Below, piece by piece: positions 46,901 to 57,925 of a DNA stretch of 64,000 nt (the stretch's first letter is position 1; every line of letters starts with the position of its first letter). The position numbers and the translations under genes are program-made. Location of the stretch: the NCBI GenBank assembly GCA_006384855.1, contig VCJN01003406.1:62001-126000 (forward strand). Direction: 5' to 3'. The stretch comes from Tetraselmis striata. Taxonomy: Eukaryota; Chlorophyta; Chlorodendrophyceae; Chlorodendrales; Chlorodendraceae. The notes under the pieces are model-generated. The model had not been told where the DNA came from, searched no databases, and worked only from the letters and a program-made list of their open reading frames with translations.

Positions 46901-46998
46901 CCCAGATCGGGCTGCTGACGCACCCCCTGTAGAGCTGCCACAGCAGCGGCCGCCATATCCGCTTTCGCGCAGTCCGTTGCCGGCAGTGCGCAGGCCAC
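43932..46998 (-). CDS. Membrane hybrid sensor histidine kinase with receiver domain (apparent frameshift near 46311)
   Basis: This is a two-component signalling protein. The N-terminal frame (46998 to 46312) has a first membrane helix at residues 118-138 and the start of an extracytoplasmic sensor. The second frame (from 46310) continues it with DLQDKSRREYTQT and SSIDLNVEYG, typical of dCache-type sensors. It then has a second helix (about 45660-45740), an H-box SHDLRSPLHVM (His at about 45606), an N-box NLLSNAIKFT, DSGPGM and GLGLGI. The C-terminal receiver has VLVVDDMAVNR, NLILMDLHMPDMDG (phospho-acceptor Asp) and CKPMS. A degenerate receiver-like stretch lies between kinase and receiver. 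The two frames join perfectly in family terms if one base near 46311 is skipped. No intron fits. This is either an assembly or sequencing error or a real lesion. The summed product would be about 1020 residues. Confidence 0.85.
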
Positions 46999-47480
46999 CT
47001 CCTCGGCGCAAACACAACTTACGGTCCCGCGCCCCCGCGCGCCACTCGATCCTCCCGGGGTTCGTTGTTGGTGTTCGCCGGCTGGCTACATGGGTTCGAC
47101 TGGTAGCGGCTTCTTGCGATACTGCGGGGGCTGACGCCGCGCTGGAGGAGTGCTGCGTGTTTAGCGCTACCAGTACTGTAAGAAAACGACCACGAGCCGC
47201 TGCCATGTCTCCGCCCAGGAGTAAAGGATTACTAAATAAGGATTACTAATAAAGGATTACTCATGTCCTGGAGAGACTATTAACCTAATAATCTTAAAAA
47301 AAGAAAGGGATTACTGTACTCATGTCCTGCAGACTAACCTAATAATTCATGTTTCCTGTTGCCTTTTCGGGTGGTTTCCTGATCGCCTTTTGCAGCTAGT
47401 CCATGTAACCGACTATCTCCATATATAGCGCTTTACATGTAGCGCTACAGGTTTAATACTACAGGTAGTATTGTCCCTTC
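46999..47480. other. 5' flank of the histidine kinase
   Basis: No gene is supported. An AAAGGATTACT motif is repeated three times at about 47222-47262 and again near 47307. Confidence 0.4.
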
Positions 47481-47513
47481 GGCCATTCCGACAAAATGAC
47501 CTGCTTTAGGTTA
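47481..47513 (+). repeat. Left terminal inverted repeat
   Basis: 33 bp, pairs with 57796-57828 with two mismatches. A G homopolymer (about 47531-47554) follows internally. Confidence 0.75.
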
Positions 47514-48671
47514 GTATTATCCGCGGAAACGGAGGGGCGGGGGGGGGGGGGGGGCGGGTGGTTGTTTTGTAAATCGCGCAAGTTTTTGTAATTAGTACTT
47601 TAAGCAGTTTACTGCCTTGCAGCGCCCCGTGTGCATTACACCTTCCGTTTGTCTTTATCCTGCGCCGCCGCCGCCGCTGCTGCCACCGTGCTCGCCCGCA
47701 TGCAAACCTAGCTACCTTCCAGCTACCTCCTACCGACTGACGACCGCTCCTCATCACACTTGCTTCCAGCGCCCGCCAGCAACCTATGCTGGCCGCCAAC
47801 TCCCACATACTAGCGCATGCGCACCATGGCGTCGTCGTCATGACATGTTCCTATGCACAGGCTCCGCGTTTCCGTTAAGTGGAACGATAAATTCCTTGGC
47901 GACACCTACAAGCTGCTCCTCAAGAGCCAAGAATGGGTGGAGAACAACGAATGCATGCAGTTGCTGAAGGCCGCAGTCGCAGCTTCCCGGGCGGGGCAAC
48001 TCTGATGCCCACGCTGGAGGGCGCCAGCAACATAGAGGAGACTTCGCTCAAGGTGCTGCGGCAGCAGGACTCGGTGCACGTCGCGCCTGGCGATAGCCGG
48101 TCGAAGAAGCAGCGGTTGGGGACTGGCACGATGGAGTGCACACATGTGTTGCCATACCCGGTCGAGTACTGCATATATATCCCTCCCAACTGACACGTTC
48201 ATCTTCAAGTAAGGTTCTCATCAAAGAGCCATAACAGCCTCGCAGTGGAAACCTTGTCAACGCGTTCGAAAAGCATTACGCTGCGCAAATTCCCGACGTC
48301 TTGTGCTTGTCCCCTCGGCGCGGCTTCAAGAAAATGAACGCTGAGCACATGCTATACAACGATTTGCTTGACTATTTTGAGAAGTTTCAGGTTGGGTGGA
48401 CAGCCGCCGAGGTCGCCACCCACGGTGTCCCGTTCATGATATTCTTTACGGCCGGAATATTCCAGCTCACCAGCGCTATGTGGAGGGCCTTCTAGGACAC
48501 AACGAACGCATGCAAGTGGCCATGCGCCCTAACCGTCGCCCGCCCCCTCGTATACTGTTTTATAGGGTTCAAGCCGACTACCCGTAGTTGTAGCACCCTG
48601 GCGCATCGACTTCCCCGCCGACTGCTAGCTAGGTTCCCCCCCCCCGCCGCAAGCCGAACTCGAGCTGTTCT

Positions 48672-51600
48672 ATGGAAATTGAAATTGAAATTGATTACAA
48701 CTGCTAGTCTGCTGCGTCCACTGGCCCATACAGAGGTGTTCTTAGGACCTGCTGTCTCAGACCATGGTAGGGAACACTATATACAGGTGTAATTACAGCT
48801 CAAGCGAACGGCCTTCCTCCGGTGTACCCAAGTCCCTCCTCCTTCCTGCGGGCTGAAGCTAGGACAGCAGCGCCCCCCTGCTGTCCCTACCAAAGTCATG
48901 CCTATCCCATTCAGAGCTCAGCAGGCAAGCTTAGGCAGCCGAAGCGTCCCGCCTGCAGCTACCAAGGTGGGATGGGAGAAGGGGGCGGACCGGAATAGCT
49001 ATATGGTGCTCAGTATTTATCAACCGCCGAGCCGGCTAGTATGATTGGTGGGGGCTGCGGTGCCCTCCGACATAGAATTGGGTAGGTGTTGCCTGCTGTG
49101 GTGGTTGTGGGAATCGGCGGCGTGTGTTTAGTGTGTGTGGTGAGTTTCTGGGTGTGTGTTGGTGTATGAGCGGCACCGGGCACATGGTTAGTGGTGGGCG
49201 GTGTTCTTGAGTCAGCTGGCTTGGTTGTTGCTACAATGGCTCGCTCAGCAGCTTACTGGTGCGAGCTGTTGGACGGGTGGGCTGCATCATCGTCTGTTGT
49301 TCACTCGCTGTCTGAGCTGCGGGTGCCAGAGGGGCGTGGCCTACTCCCGCTGCGGTTGCGGGTGGCGCCGTCCGAGCGGCTGCGGCCCATGGGCTGCTTC
49401 TTCTTATGTTTAGCTGTTGTAGTTGTCTTGCCTTTGCCTGCTAGGGTGGGCTGGCTGGGGTGACGTTCTAGCTGGACGGAGAGGCGTTGTGGGTTGCGCA
49501 GCGGGTGGCATTCCGCTGTGAGGCTGGCTAGGTTGGCGGCTATTGCGGGTTGGCTGGCAGGAGAGGACTGTGCAAGCGGCTCTGTGGCTGCGGTGGTGAG
49601 GTGGTGAAGTTTTGCCAGTCTTTCTGTGGTGCCATTGGGTGTGCCCTCCCGGAATGTGCGGTAGGTGCACTGTTGAGCGCTGGGGAAAATCGAGGGATAT
49701 GTCAGCCAGACATGGTGTCTCTGCTGCCGCGCCCTGGGTGGTGTCCACCTCCATGGCGCTGTCGTTCTCCTCGTAGTTGAGTTCCACTTCCTCCTCGTCG
49801 TCCGCCTGCGCTCCAGGCATGGCAGTTGCCTTTGGGGTTGTGGGTGTAGGTGCAGGGGCTGGGTGGGCTACTTCCGGGGGCGCGCTATGTTGCTACTCCG
49901 TGCTGGTCGATGGATGCCACTGCGTCTGCGACCGCTCCGCGTCTCGGTGGTACGTGCTCGAACCCGGGGGGGGGGGGGGGGGGGTGTCCTGGACCCGGGG
50001 TGTGATTTGGGCTGCTGGGGTTGCTGGAAGTGGCAGTTGGATTGGGCATGCTGATGGTGGGGCTGGCGATGTGTCGGCAGGGCGCCTCTCGGTTGGTACC
50101 GGGGCTGGCGCGGCCTTGATCTTCCCGCTCGCTGTCGACATTGTCCTGCGCCACTGGTCTGTTCTGTCGGTGCTGCGGGTGCCACCGATGATGCTGTGGT
50201 GGTGGGCGGTCAGTTGTAGGGTGAGGGTGTAGATTGGGCGTCCGGTGGCTCGCAGGGCGAGGGACGTTGGGGCGGTCTTCCGGGCCTTCATTCGCAGGCC
50301 TATCGCTGCGCGTCATATCTTGTTGTGACCAGCGTTGCCTCCCTGTTCTCCCGCCTCCCGGATCGCCTGGCTGAAGGGGTGGATGAGCAGCTCCGAGGGG
50401 TCGAACTCGGACTCCGTGAGGTAGATGACGATGTTGCGGAGGCGTATCGCCCGCAGCAGCGCGACAGGGGAAGTGAGGGCCACTGCCAGGCGTAGGGTGT
50501 CTGCGAATTCCTCGTCTTCTTTGTCGAGGGAGATGGCGCAGAGGTTGTCGTCTCCCATGCGCATCAGTGTCGGCTCGGTGTGGTGGAGGTACATCTCGAC
50601 ACCGGCAGCCGTCATGGTGTCCGTCAGCCACCGCGCGTGTTGCAGCTCCGGAGGTGTGTTGATGCGCTGGCTGATGGTAGCTGCGATGGCCTCCGCCAGC
50701 TGCTCCACCGTCGGCAGCTCCAGGTTGGCCAAGGGGCCGGTGCAGATCGCTTTGGCCGTCAGTGCGCATCGGAAGAACTGTTTGGATAGCGCCGGGGGCA
50801 GTACTCCTGGGAGTGGGGTGGTTGGCTGGTCCTCTCGGTCCTCGCTGTGTTCTACTGTGACTTGGATCACTACTCGGCCCTGCGACTGGTCGCCAAACGG
50901 CAGCGCCAGTACTGCGTCACGGCACACGTCATGTAGTAGGCGCGCCGCTTCATGATCGAGGTGTTCGAGGCGCACCGAGTCGGCTGAGCGGCGGGCATTC
51001 CATACCTCGCGGACCTCCAAGAGGGTCAATAGTCTGCGGGTCGGGGGGCAGATGACGGCGTCGTCCGCGTCTGTGTTGGCCTCGTACTCGGCCCAGGCTC
51101 TCACTCCAGCGAGTGCCAGGACGTCTGCTGGTGTCGCCGCCGGTTGGTCTGTCGTCGCTTTGCTTGGCTGGGGTAGGTCGTACGCTGGGAAAAGGCCCTC
51201 CGCCAGGCGCAGCCATATGTCGGCCTCCGTGATGCCTCTGAACGAGGGGAGCGAAGCCACACCTGGTGTACCGGCCGCTCGATGTCGTCGAGGTGCGGCG
51301 CTCCGAGCAGGCGGGTGGAGCAGCGGCGGCCTTGTCGGTCGAGGATCGATGTGCCTTCTCATGTCCATTAGGTATGTAGAACGCTCACGATTGTCTCTCT
51401 GCGGGCCAGTCGTAGGATGACGGACCCGGTGGTGGTGCGGAGCCTAATGCCACTCGGTGCAGCGGGGTCGGCGGCGGTGGGTTTGGGGGGACGGCGAGTC
51501 ACTACTCTGACGTCTGCTGGTAGTATTTGAACTCCGATTTTGGGGCTGAGGATGCGGATCATGTTCGTCACAGTCCGGCCGCGCGACTCCTCGTCCATAG

Positions 51601-52080
51601 CTTGGCGTTGGGCCACCGGATCGCCGAACAGTAGGGCCACATGGGGGGCATCGTCCGTGCCGGCGGGGAGGCCGGTGAGAAGTAGGTGGGATGGGCGTTG
51701 TAGCACGCGTATGTGGCGGCGGGTTGCTGGTGGGAGTTGGGTGCTTGCGATTTTTTGCAGTTATGACCGTGCGGATCGCTGTCTATTGCACTCTGCCGCC
51801 TCGTAGCGCGGCCAGAAAGGTGCCGACCCCGGCGTTCTGTTGCTCCTCATATCTGTCGGTGTCCATGCAAGCTGTGGTGGTGTCCTCCTGGAGGGCCGGC
51901 TCTTCACGCCGCTGTGGGCGCAGGCCAGCAGTTGACCTGTTGGTGGGTCGTCCGGTCGTCGGACGGTCCGCCGTTTCACAGGAGGATCACGCTACCGGTA
52001 GCCGCGCCGGCTCGCCCGGATTGTAGTACATACGCAGTACTTCGCCCGGTGTTAAGGGCCGGCTGGAAAGTGAGAAGTCA
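48672..52080 (-). mobile_element. LINE-like element copy C (3.4 kb, ORF1-like frames, no RT)
   Basis: The minus-strand element starts at 52080 with the family 5' end and finishes at 48672 with ATTTCA-type units. It is flanked by GTTCT on both sides (48667-48671 and 52081-52085), possibly a short target-site duplication. Frames are 51706-51368 (GRTVTNMIRILSPKIGVQIL, possibly an RRM-like fold), 51368-50313 (351 residues, helical, RNITP-like C-terminus not recognised), 50291-49893 and 49820-49410 (acidic N-part, Pro/Ser-rich end). No RT or endonuclease motif was found. This is the longest copy and the best guide to the family. Confidence 0.65.
50313..51368 (-). CDS. ORF1-like protein of the LINE-like family, function unknown
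   Basis: The frame of 351 residues starts MDMRRHIDPRPTRPP. Landmarks are FRGITEADIWLRLAEGLFPA, LRLAVALTSPVALLRAIRLR and an end at EAGEQGGNAGHNKI. No domain is recognised. The next frame upstream (51368-51706) ends where this one begins. It has homologues only as fragments in copies A and B, which lack this whole region. Confidence 0.45.
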   Translation of the reverse strand: MDMRRHIDPRPTRPPLLHPPARSAAPRRHRAAGTPGVASLPSFRGITEADIWLRLAEGLFPAYDLPQPSKATTDQPAATPADVLALAGVRAWAEYEANTDADDAVICPPTRRLLTLLEVREVWNARRSADSVRLEHLDHEAARLLHDVCRDAVLALPFGDQSQGRVVIQVTVEHSEDREDQPTTPLPGVLPPALSKQFFRCALTAKAICTGPLANLELPTVEQLAEAIAATISQRINTPPELQHARWLTDTMTAAGVEMYLHHTEPTLMRMGDDNLCAISLDKEDEEFADTLRLAVALTSPVALLRAIRLRNIVIYLTESEFDPSELLIHPFSQAIREAGEQGGNAGHNKI

Positions 52081-53826
52081 GTTCTTTGGCTGAAAGGAGA
52101 AAGGGGACAAGGGTGAGCAGTTCGATACACGCGTGCGTTCCGCCGTGCTGTCGTTCGAGGATGCGTTCGCTATCAGAGGCAAGTGGGCCCTCCGAGGGAA
52201 GTGGATGACGATGTACCCCCGCTTGTGGGCTATGTGGCAATCAACCGAGGGCTCCCGCAAGTTGATAGGCATGCAGTTGTGCACAACCTTCCTACCCATG
52301 ACGTCGAAACCCCCATGAGCATGAACGTCCTCGAGGCGCGCTCGCACACGCCACGACCCCGTCTCTCTCGCCTAGACGCGTTGCTCGAGCATGCCGACTT
52401 TGTACATCCCGATAAACGTGACCGAGTTCCTCCGCGACATGCGGAAGTACTCCCGGTATGACATCCTCCAAGCTGAGAAAGGGGCTGTCCAACCCGTTCC
52501 TGTGTGGGACTTGGCGGTATGGGGAAGCCGAGCTAGGCTCGCGGAAGGTATGTACCCCCTCGCATGCCCGCCGAGGGTAGGGCGGATATGGTGAACAAGT
52601 CGAACTAGCTGAGCAACATACATAGGGATACAATCGAGGTGCAATATAGCCGAGCAGCGAAGCAAGCGTACTACGCGAACGTGATGAAGCCGTCGTTCAT
52701 GTCTAGCAAGGCAGCAGCGAGAGCTGTGTTCGAGTACCTCACCGGAGGGAAGCTGCCCTTCGATGGCAGTGATGAGGCGGCTAGCCTGGCCAGCTACGCC
52801 CTATTTGCGGACGACCTTTACGTAATCTTTGACCTGAGAAAGCTGAACGGTGAGGCTGGATCCACCGAGTTCGATGTTTTCTGGACCAAGTTGGCTGCCC
52901 AGCTTAAGGAGCATAAGCGTGTGGACGATCGAAGGCACGGTAAGTTGTTGCTGCCATGCTTGGCCTATCATGCTTAATACATCATGTTGACTTGGCACCA
53001 TGCAGGTATTGACATGCTTGATGTGCCTTTATTGTAGGTCAGAACAAGCTACCATTCAATATTTCCATCAGGGCCATGGTAAACGAGGTTGTGAAGACCC
53101 TAGACGAAGAGCACGGCGATTTCGAGGAGGCCGGCAACAGCGTCCCGTCCCATGCATGGGTGGAGTTGCAGTTCTGCCCAAAGAACATCCTGGCCACAAG
53201 GGCCTTGGCATTCACATGCCAGTTTTATATGTGTATGTTCTGCCTAGCATGTTGTGCAATGTTGCATGTGAGATGTTGTATTACACTGTGGTATATGTAT
53301 GTTTGCATGGCTGCAGGGAGGCTTGACCTGCAGCACGCAGTCCAGCAGAGGACGCTCAGGTCTAAGAGCATAAACGCGCAATACTGTGCAGCCCTATTCA
53401 AGTACATGAAAGTGTATGGGGTGTTGCTGGCCTCTATGTTGGACGAGCAGCCACAGCAGGCTGGACCTGTTGTTGCTGCTTTAATGAACGACAAGGCCAA
53501 AATAAGCCGTGCATTTGATTCTGCTCTTGTATTGATCAGCCTAGTAGATATTTCCATGTGTTGATAATAATTATACACGTGTGCATACGTAGGGCAACAT
53601 CGGAGAGCCCAACATGGCCATTGCGGTCTCTTCCAGAGGCAAGGCGAGCATCGTCCCAACAGGGGCAGAGCATGCGCCTGTTGATGGAGACCACGACTTT
53701 CACAAGGCGTCGTTCACCCCCAGCGTGACATTGGTGCGCCAGGTCTCCGCCGCTGAAACCACGGACTTCGCAAGAATCATGGAGCAGCTGCCAAGTCACT
53801 ACTGCGGTGCAATGCTGCCTCTGCCT

Positions 53827-55868
53827 GAAACTTCTCACTTTCCCGCCGGCCCTTAAAACCGGGCGAAGTACTGCGTATGTACTAAATCCGGGCGAGTTGG
53901 CGCGGCTCTACTGGTGGTGATGATAGCGTACTCCTGTGAAACGGTGGACAGCCCGACGACCGGACGACCCCCCCACCAGGCCAACCGCCGGCCAGCGCCC
54001 ACAGAGGCCAGCGCCCACAGAGAAAAAGCAGGCTCCACAGGAGATCATCACTATAGCCACCATGGAGATCAACATACCCGAGGAGCAACAGAAGGCCGCG
54101 GTCGGCGCCGCTCTCGATGCGCCGCGCGGCGGCAAGACCCAACTTCCCAAGATCCGAACCGCCATCAATGCGGAACAAATCGCAGGCACGCGATTTCCAC
54201 CGGCTGCCTGCCCGAGGCTAGCTGACGGCCAGCGCCCTCCGCGGCGTGAAGAACAGGCTCCGCAGGAGACTACCACAACAGCCAACATGAACATCAACAG
54301 ACTCGAGGGACGCCATGAGGCCGAGGTCGGCGCCACTATCGATGCGCCGCGCAGCGGCAGAGCCAAACCCCCCAAGACCCCATCAACCATTGCCGCGAAA
54401 AAATTCACATACACCCGCCTCCCACCCGCTGTCCGCCGCCGCCTCCGCGTCTCGAGCGGCCAGTCCCGCCAGCCCCCAATCGATCTTCCCCTTGATACCG
54501 ACTGTGCCACGCAAGTCGCCATGCTATTCGGCAATCTGGCGACCCGCAAACGTGCGACGGGGGGTCGACCTGCGCCGCAACCGTGAGTTCCGGAACCCGA
54601 TCCGTGCCCTCGGCCCCAAGCTCAGGGTATACACATCAGCCCACAACGTCCAGGCGGTGACCCGACGCGCCCCTATACCGGCTGCCGCCGCTCCGGCAGG
54701 GGTGAGCAGAGCCGGACTCGCCACTAACACGGGATCCGACGCGAAACTCGTCGCAGCCAGTATCACGCACCTATATGGGCGGGAGAAGATCGCGACTGAT
54801 CACCACCCGGCGCCGCCTACAGCCGACCAGTCGGCGATGCACCACGGCCAGCTCCCCCAAGAGCTCCAGCCACCACCAACTACCCAGCTACAAGTGGCCC
54901 ACGCCCCGGCCGCGGCAGCCCCTCGAGCCACGGAGATGGACAGCGACGAGCGACTCGCCACCGGCAGCCGAGCAGCCGGCGACAAGCGTCGATCCAGCCC
55001 CGCACCCCGAGCCGGCTCCACCGGCCGCAGCCAAGCCCCCACCGTGACAAGAGAGGCCTCGGAGGCCACCAACCCCTCGAGCATACCCCCACATCCAGCA
55101 CACCAGCCCAGGCGTCCCGCCTGGCCCAGCTCGCGGCAGGGGCTCATCGCCTCCGCCGCCCGCCGCCCCGGACGGCCCCCTTGCAGCCGCAGGTGGATCG
55201 TATGCGGATGCTCCGCAGGCAAGGCACCCAACCCCAAGCCGAAAGCATGCCCGAGACTATCAGCGCCGCCACTCAAGAACTACGGACGTTTCTAGCCGGT
55301 ATGCTCGGAATGCATTTTTCGAATTTACCGCACTATTCCCCTGCAAGTATTACAAACAGTGTATCGCCCGACCCGCGGGCTTGGTACCGGTACAGGCACG
55401 AGACGACGTCATCATGCCATTAAACGCAGTATACTGTGCCAAAAAGAAAAATGTATATATTTGAGAAATGGCGGGCATTGTAGCCCCCACCCCCCCAAGC
55501 TAGCCGGCTCAGCGGTACATAAATACTGAGCACCATATAGCTATTCCGGTTGGCTCCCCTCCCCCATCACACCTCAGTAGCAGCAGGCGGGACGCCTCTG
55601 GCTGCCTTAGCGTGCCTGCTGAGCTCTGGATGGGATGGGTGTGACTTAGGTAGGGACAGCAGGGGGCGCTGCTGTCTTAGCTATAGCCCACTGGAAGGAG
55701 GAGGGGCTAGGAAACATTGGAGGATGGCCGGTAGCTTGAGCTGTGATAACACCTCGTGTTCCCCACTGTGGTTAGAGATAGCAGGCCCTAAGAGCAACTC
55801 AGTCTGAGCGAGTGGATGCAACAGACTAGAGGTTGTAACAAATTTCAATTTCAAGTTCAATTTCAATT
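53827..55868 (+). mobile_element. LINE-like element copy D with 11-bp target-site duplication
   Basis: The 2.04-kb element is flanked by TGCCTCTGCCT at 53816-53826 and 55869-55879. It starts GAAACTTCTCACTTTCC and ends in ATTTCA-type units. It carries the duplicated ORF1 N-terminal motif (MEINIPEEQQ at about 54061, MNIN at about 54286) and the VYTSAHNVQAVTRRAP segment. It shares most of its length with copy A. It splits the transposase-like gene. Confidence 0.8.
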
Positions 55869-56499
55869 TGCCTCTGCCTCCGTGCCCTTCCCATTCCTGC
55901 CATCATGCACACACATGTCTTTTGCGTCATGCCGAGACATGTGGCGGGCTGCCGCAGGTCAAGTGCATTTGACAATTAAGGACGTTGTCCAGGAGCCATC
56001 GTCTCCACTGCGGCACATGGCGGAACTGCTTCCAGTCCTTAAGACATCGGCCAAACTGACCCCCATCTTGATGATATATACTGACGGGGGGCCAGACCAC
56101 AACTGCAACCACATATCGGTGCAGTTGGGGTTGCTGGCCCTTGTCCTTGAAGGGGGCATGGACACCATGCTGGTGGCCATGACGGTCCCGCAGCACAGCT
56201 GGGCTAACCCTGCAGAGCGTGTCATGGGCACGATCAATCTCGCGTTGCACTGCGTTGCGTTGGCGCGGATGCAGATGGGTGAGGAGTTTGAGATTGTCAT
56301 GGCCCACTGCCACGGGATGGCGTGTATCCGAGCTGTTGCCGCTGCTTCCGACAAGAAAGCGGTAAGTCCGTGCATGTAGCCTTGTGCATGGTTGCTCGTG
56401 TTGTAGTGACCGTTGTAAAATGGGGCTATTAATTTGGTCTTTAGCTTTCTGTTTTGCTAGCTTAAACGACATATTCTGCGGATGAATGTATGAAACCAG

Positions 56500-57255
56500 T
56501 GCTGAAACCGTCCCCGCCATGCCCGGACGCTGCCCAATATGGTGGCTATTCCAGCTCAAATCATGCTGGCATAGTGGACTATATATAGCCAGCACATGGT
56601 ATGACTTGCAGCTCGAAACGCGGCGATCGCTATCCGATTGTGTATTTGCTGCCGCTCTGTAGCGTACACCGCATTGCTTACCGCACAACAATATGACAAT
56701 GCATGTATACCACCAACCCAAAAGTGCGCAGAATCTGTTCCCGCGCTGGGGATCAGTAGACTGTATATATGACTACATATCAGCACATAGAAGCAGTTCG
56801 GGGTGGAAGCTAGGGCCCCCACACACGGAGTGCTCCCCGGAACAACGCAGCTCCAAATAATGCTCCGAAACCAGTGCTGAAACTGTCGCCGCAACGCCCG
56901 GACGCTGCCCAATATGGTGGCTATTCCAGCTCAAATCATGGTGGCATAGTGGACCATATATAGCCAGCACATGATATGATTCGCAGCTTGAAACGCGGCG
57001 ATTGCTATACGATTATGTATTTGCGGCCGCTCCGTAGCGTACACCGCAGTGTTTATTACCACACAATACGGCAGTGCATGTATTTCACCAATCCTAAAGT
57101 GCGCAGAATCTGTTCTCGCGCTGAAGATTGCTAAACTATATATATGATTATATACCAGCACATATAAACAGTTTGGGGAGGAAGCTAGGGCCCCCACACA
57201 CGGAATGCTCGCCGGGAACAACGCAGCTCCAAACAATGCTCCGAAACCCGTGTTA
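56500..57255 (+). repeat. 374-bp tandem repeat in right subterminal region
   Basis: CCCGGACGCTGCCCAATATGG recurs in two long units starting at about 56521 and 56895 (GCCCGG), followed by a third partial start near 57250. Each unit includes TATATAGCCAGCACATG and GCGCAGAATCTGTTC. Subterminal repeats of this kind are common transposase-binding regions, but that role is only inferred. Confidence 0.7.
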
Positions 57256-57795
57256 AAACCGTCGCCGCAGAGCACCGCACGGCCGCTGCGTCGCCGGGAC
57301 ATCAGCCAGTGGGTATGCTATCGGCATGTGCAAAGGGCTGGCGGGGCAGCAGCTCGGCGGCAGCAAGCGGCGATGCGTGTTGCACGCTGAATTTGCTGCG
57401 AAATCCATAATTTTAAACATGGAATGATGGAACCGCCACCGCAGCGCACCGCACGACCGCTCATGCGTTGCCGGGACGACTCTCAACAGAGCTAGTATCC
57501 AAAACCAGCACTACAACAGCCGCACCCAGCCCGTTGCACCGCCAGGTGCCCTCTGCTGGGCTGGGTCGTCGGGGCACTACTCCCCGCTTGTTCTCTCAAA
57601 TATTTCCCACCCCCTCCGCATGTTAGTGGCTGACCATATGCCGTTGGGGTGGGAGAGAGGCATGGTGCATCGCGTTGTTGTTGGAAGTGCATGCCACATG
57701 TCAAAATGGATTACATAGTGTGCCGCAGTACATAAAGTACTAGAAAATTCTTACAAACAAACCGGAGGGGAGGGGGCTCAAAATGGAGGGGGGGG
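57256..57795. other. Right inner end of the TIR transposon, noncoding
   Basis: No gene is present. It contains further short matches to the 374-bp unit (ACCGCACG.CCGCT..CGTTGCCGGGAC twice) and a G-rich tract (57765-57795) before the TIR. Confidence 0.4.
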
Positions 57796-57828
57796 TGACC
57801 TAAACCAGGTCATTTTGTCGGAATGGCC
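57796..57828 (-). repeat. Right terminal inverted repeat
   Basis: Inverted partner of 47481-47513, 31 of 33 positions identical. Confidence 0.75.
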
Positions 57829-57925
57829 TTACCTGCATTTTAAACTACCGTCTTTGTGTGCTGTGTCTACTATGTTTGTGTGACCGGGCCGCGGGGCCGT
57901 CAACTTTCATCTTGTACCCAAAATT

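Larger units (their letters stand above)
47861..56361 (+). pseudogene. Transposase-like gene (TDGGPDH family), interrupted
   Basis: The exon-like pieces are as follows. 47861-48004 contains SVKWNDKFLGDTYKLLLKS. 47990-48193 reads on in another frame. 48247-48495 contains NLVNAFEKHYAAQIPD and DLLDYFEKFQVGW. 52391-52594 contains NVTEFLRDMRKYSRYDILQ. 52640-52939 joins 53038 onward in phase (G|GT) and contains PSHAWVELQFCPKN. 53322-53510 contains RSKSINAQYCAALFKYMKVY. 53594-53815 contains GEPNMAIAVSSRGKAS and GDHDFHKASFTPSV. 55958-56361 contains QEPSSPLRHMAELLPVLK, ILMIYTDGGPDHNC and HSWANPAERVMG. From memory, predicted proteins of unknown function in corals and other genomes share the order LQFCPKN.., GEPG.., ..HDF.K.SL.PSV, SSPLRHS.EL, TDGGPDH, SWRNPVERVM. 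The Asp-rich TDGGPDH may be part of an RNase H-like catalytic core. At least one frame change and two insertions break it. Confidence 0.55.
47481..57828 (+). mobile_element. TIR-bounded DNA transposon carrying a TDGGPDH transposase-like gene, with two nested insertions
   Basis: The left TIR 47481-47513 and right TIR 57796-57828 are inverted repeats matching at 31 of 33 positions (first 20 bases GGCCATTCCGACAAAATGAC). Between them lies a plus-strand gene in pieces, interrupted by LINE-like copy C (48672-52080, minus) and copy D (53827-55868, plus). Removing these leaves about 4.9 kb. The right subterminal part holds a 374-bp tandem repeat. No clear target-site duplication is seen outside the TIRs. 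The transposon reading is inferred from the TIRs bracketing the gene. I do not recognise the superfamily. Confidence 0.6.

Noticed and set aside
55927-56721. 264-codon minus-strand ORF
   Set aside because: It is the antisense shadow of the TDGGPDH coding exon and runs into noncoding tandem repeats.
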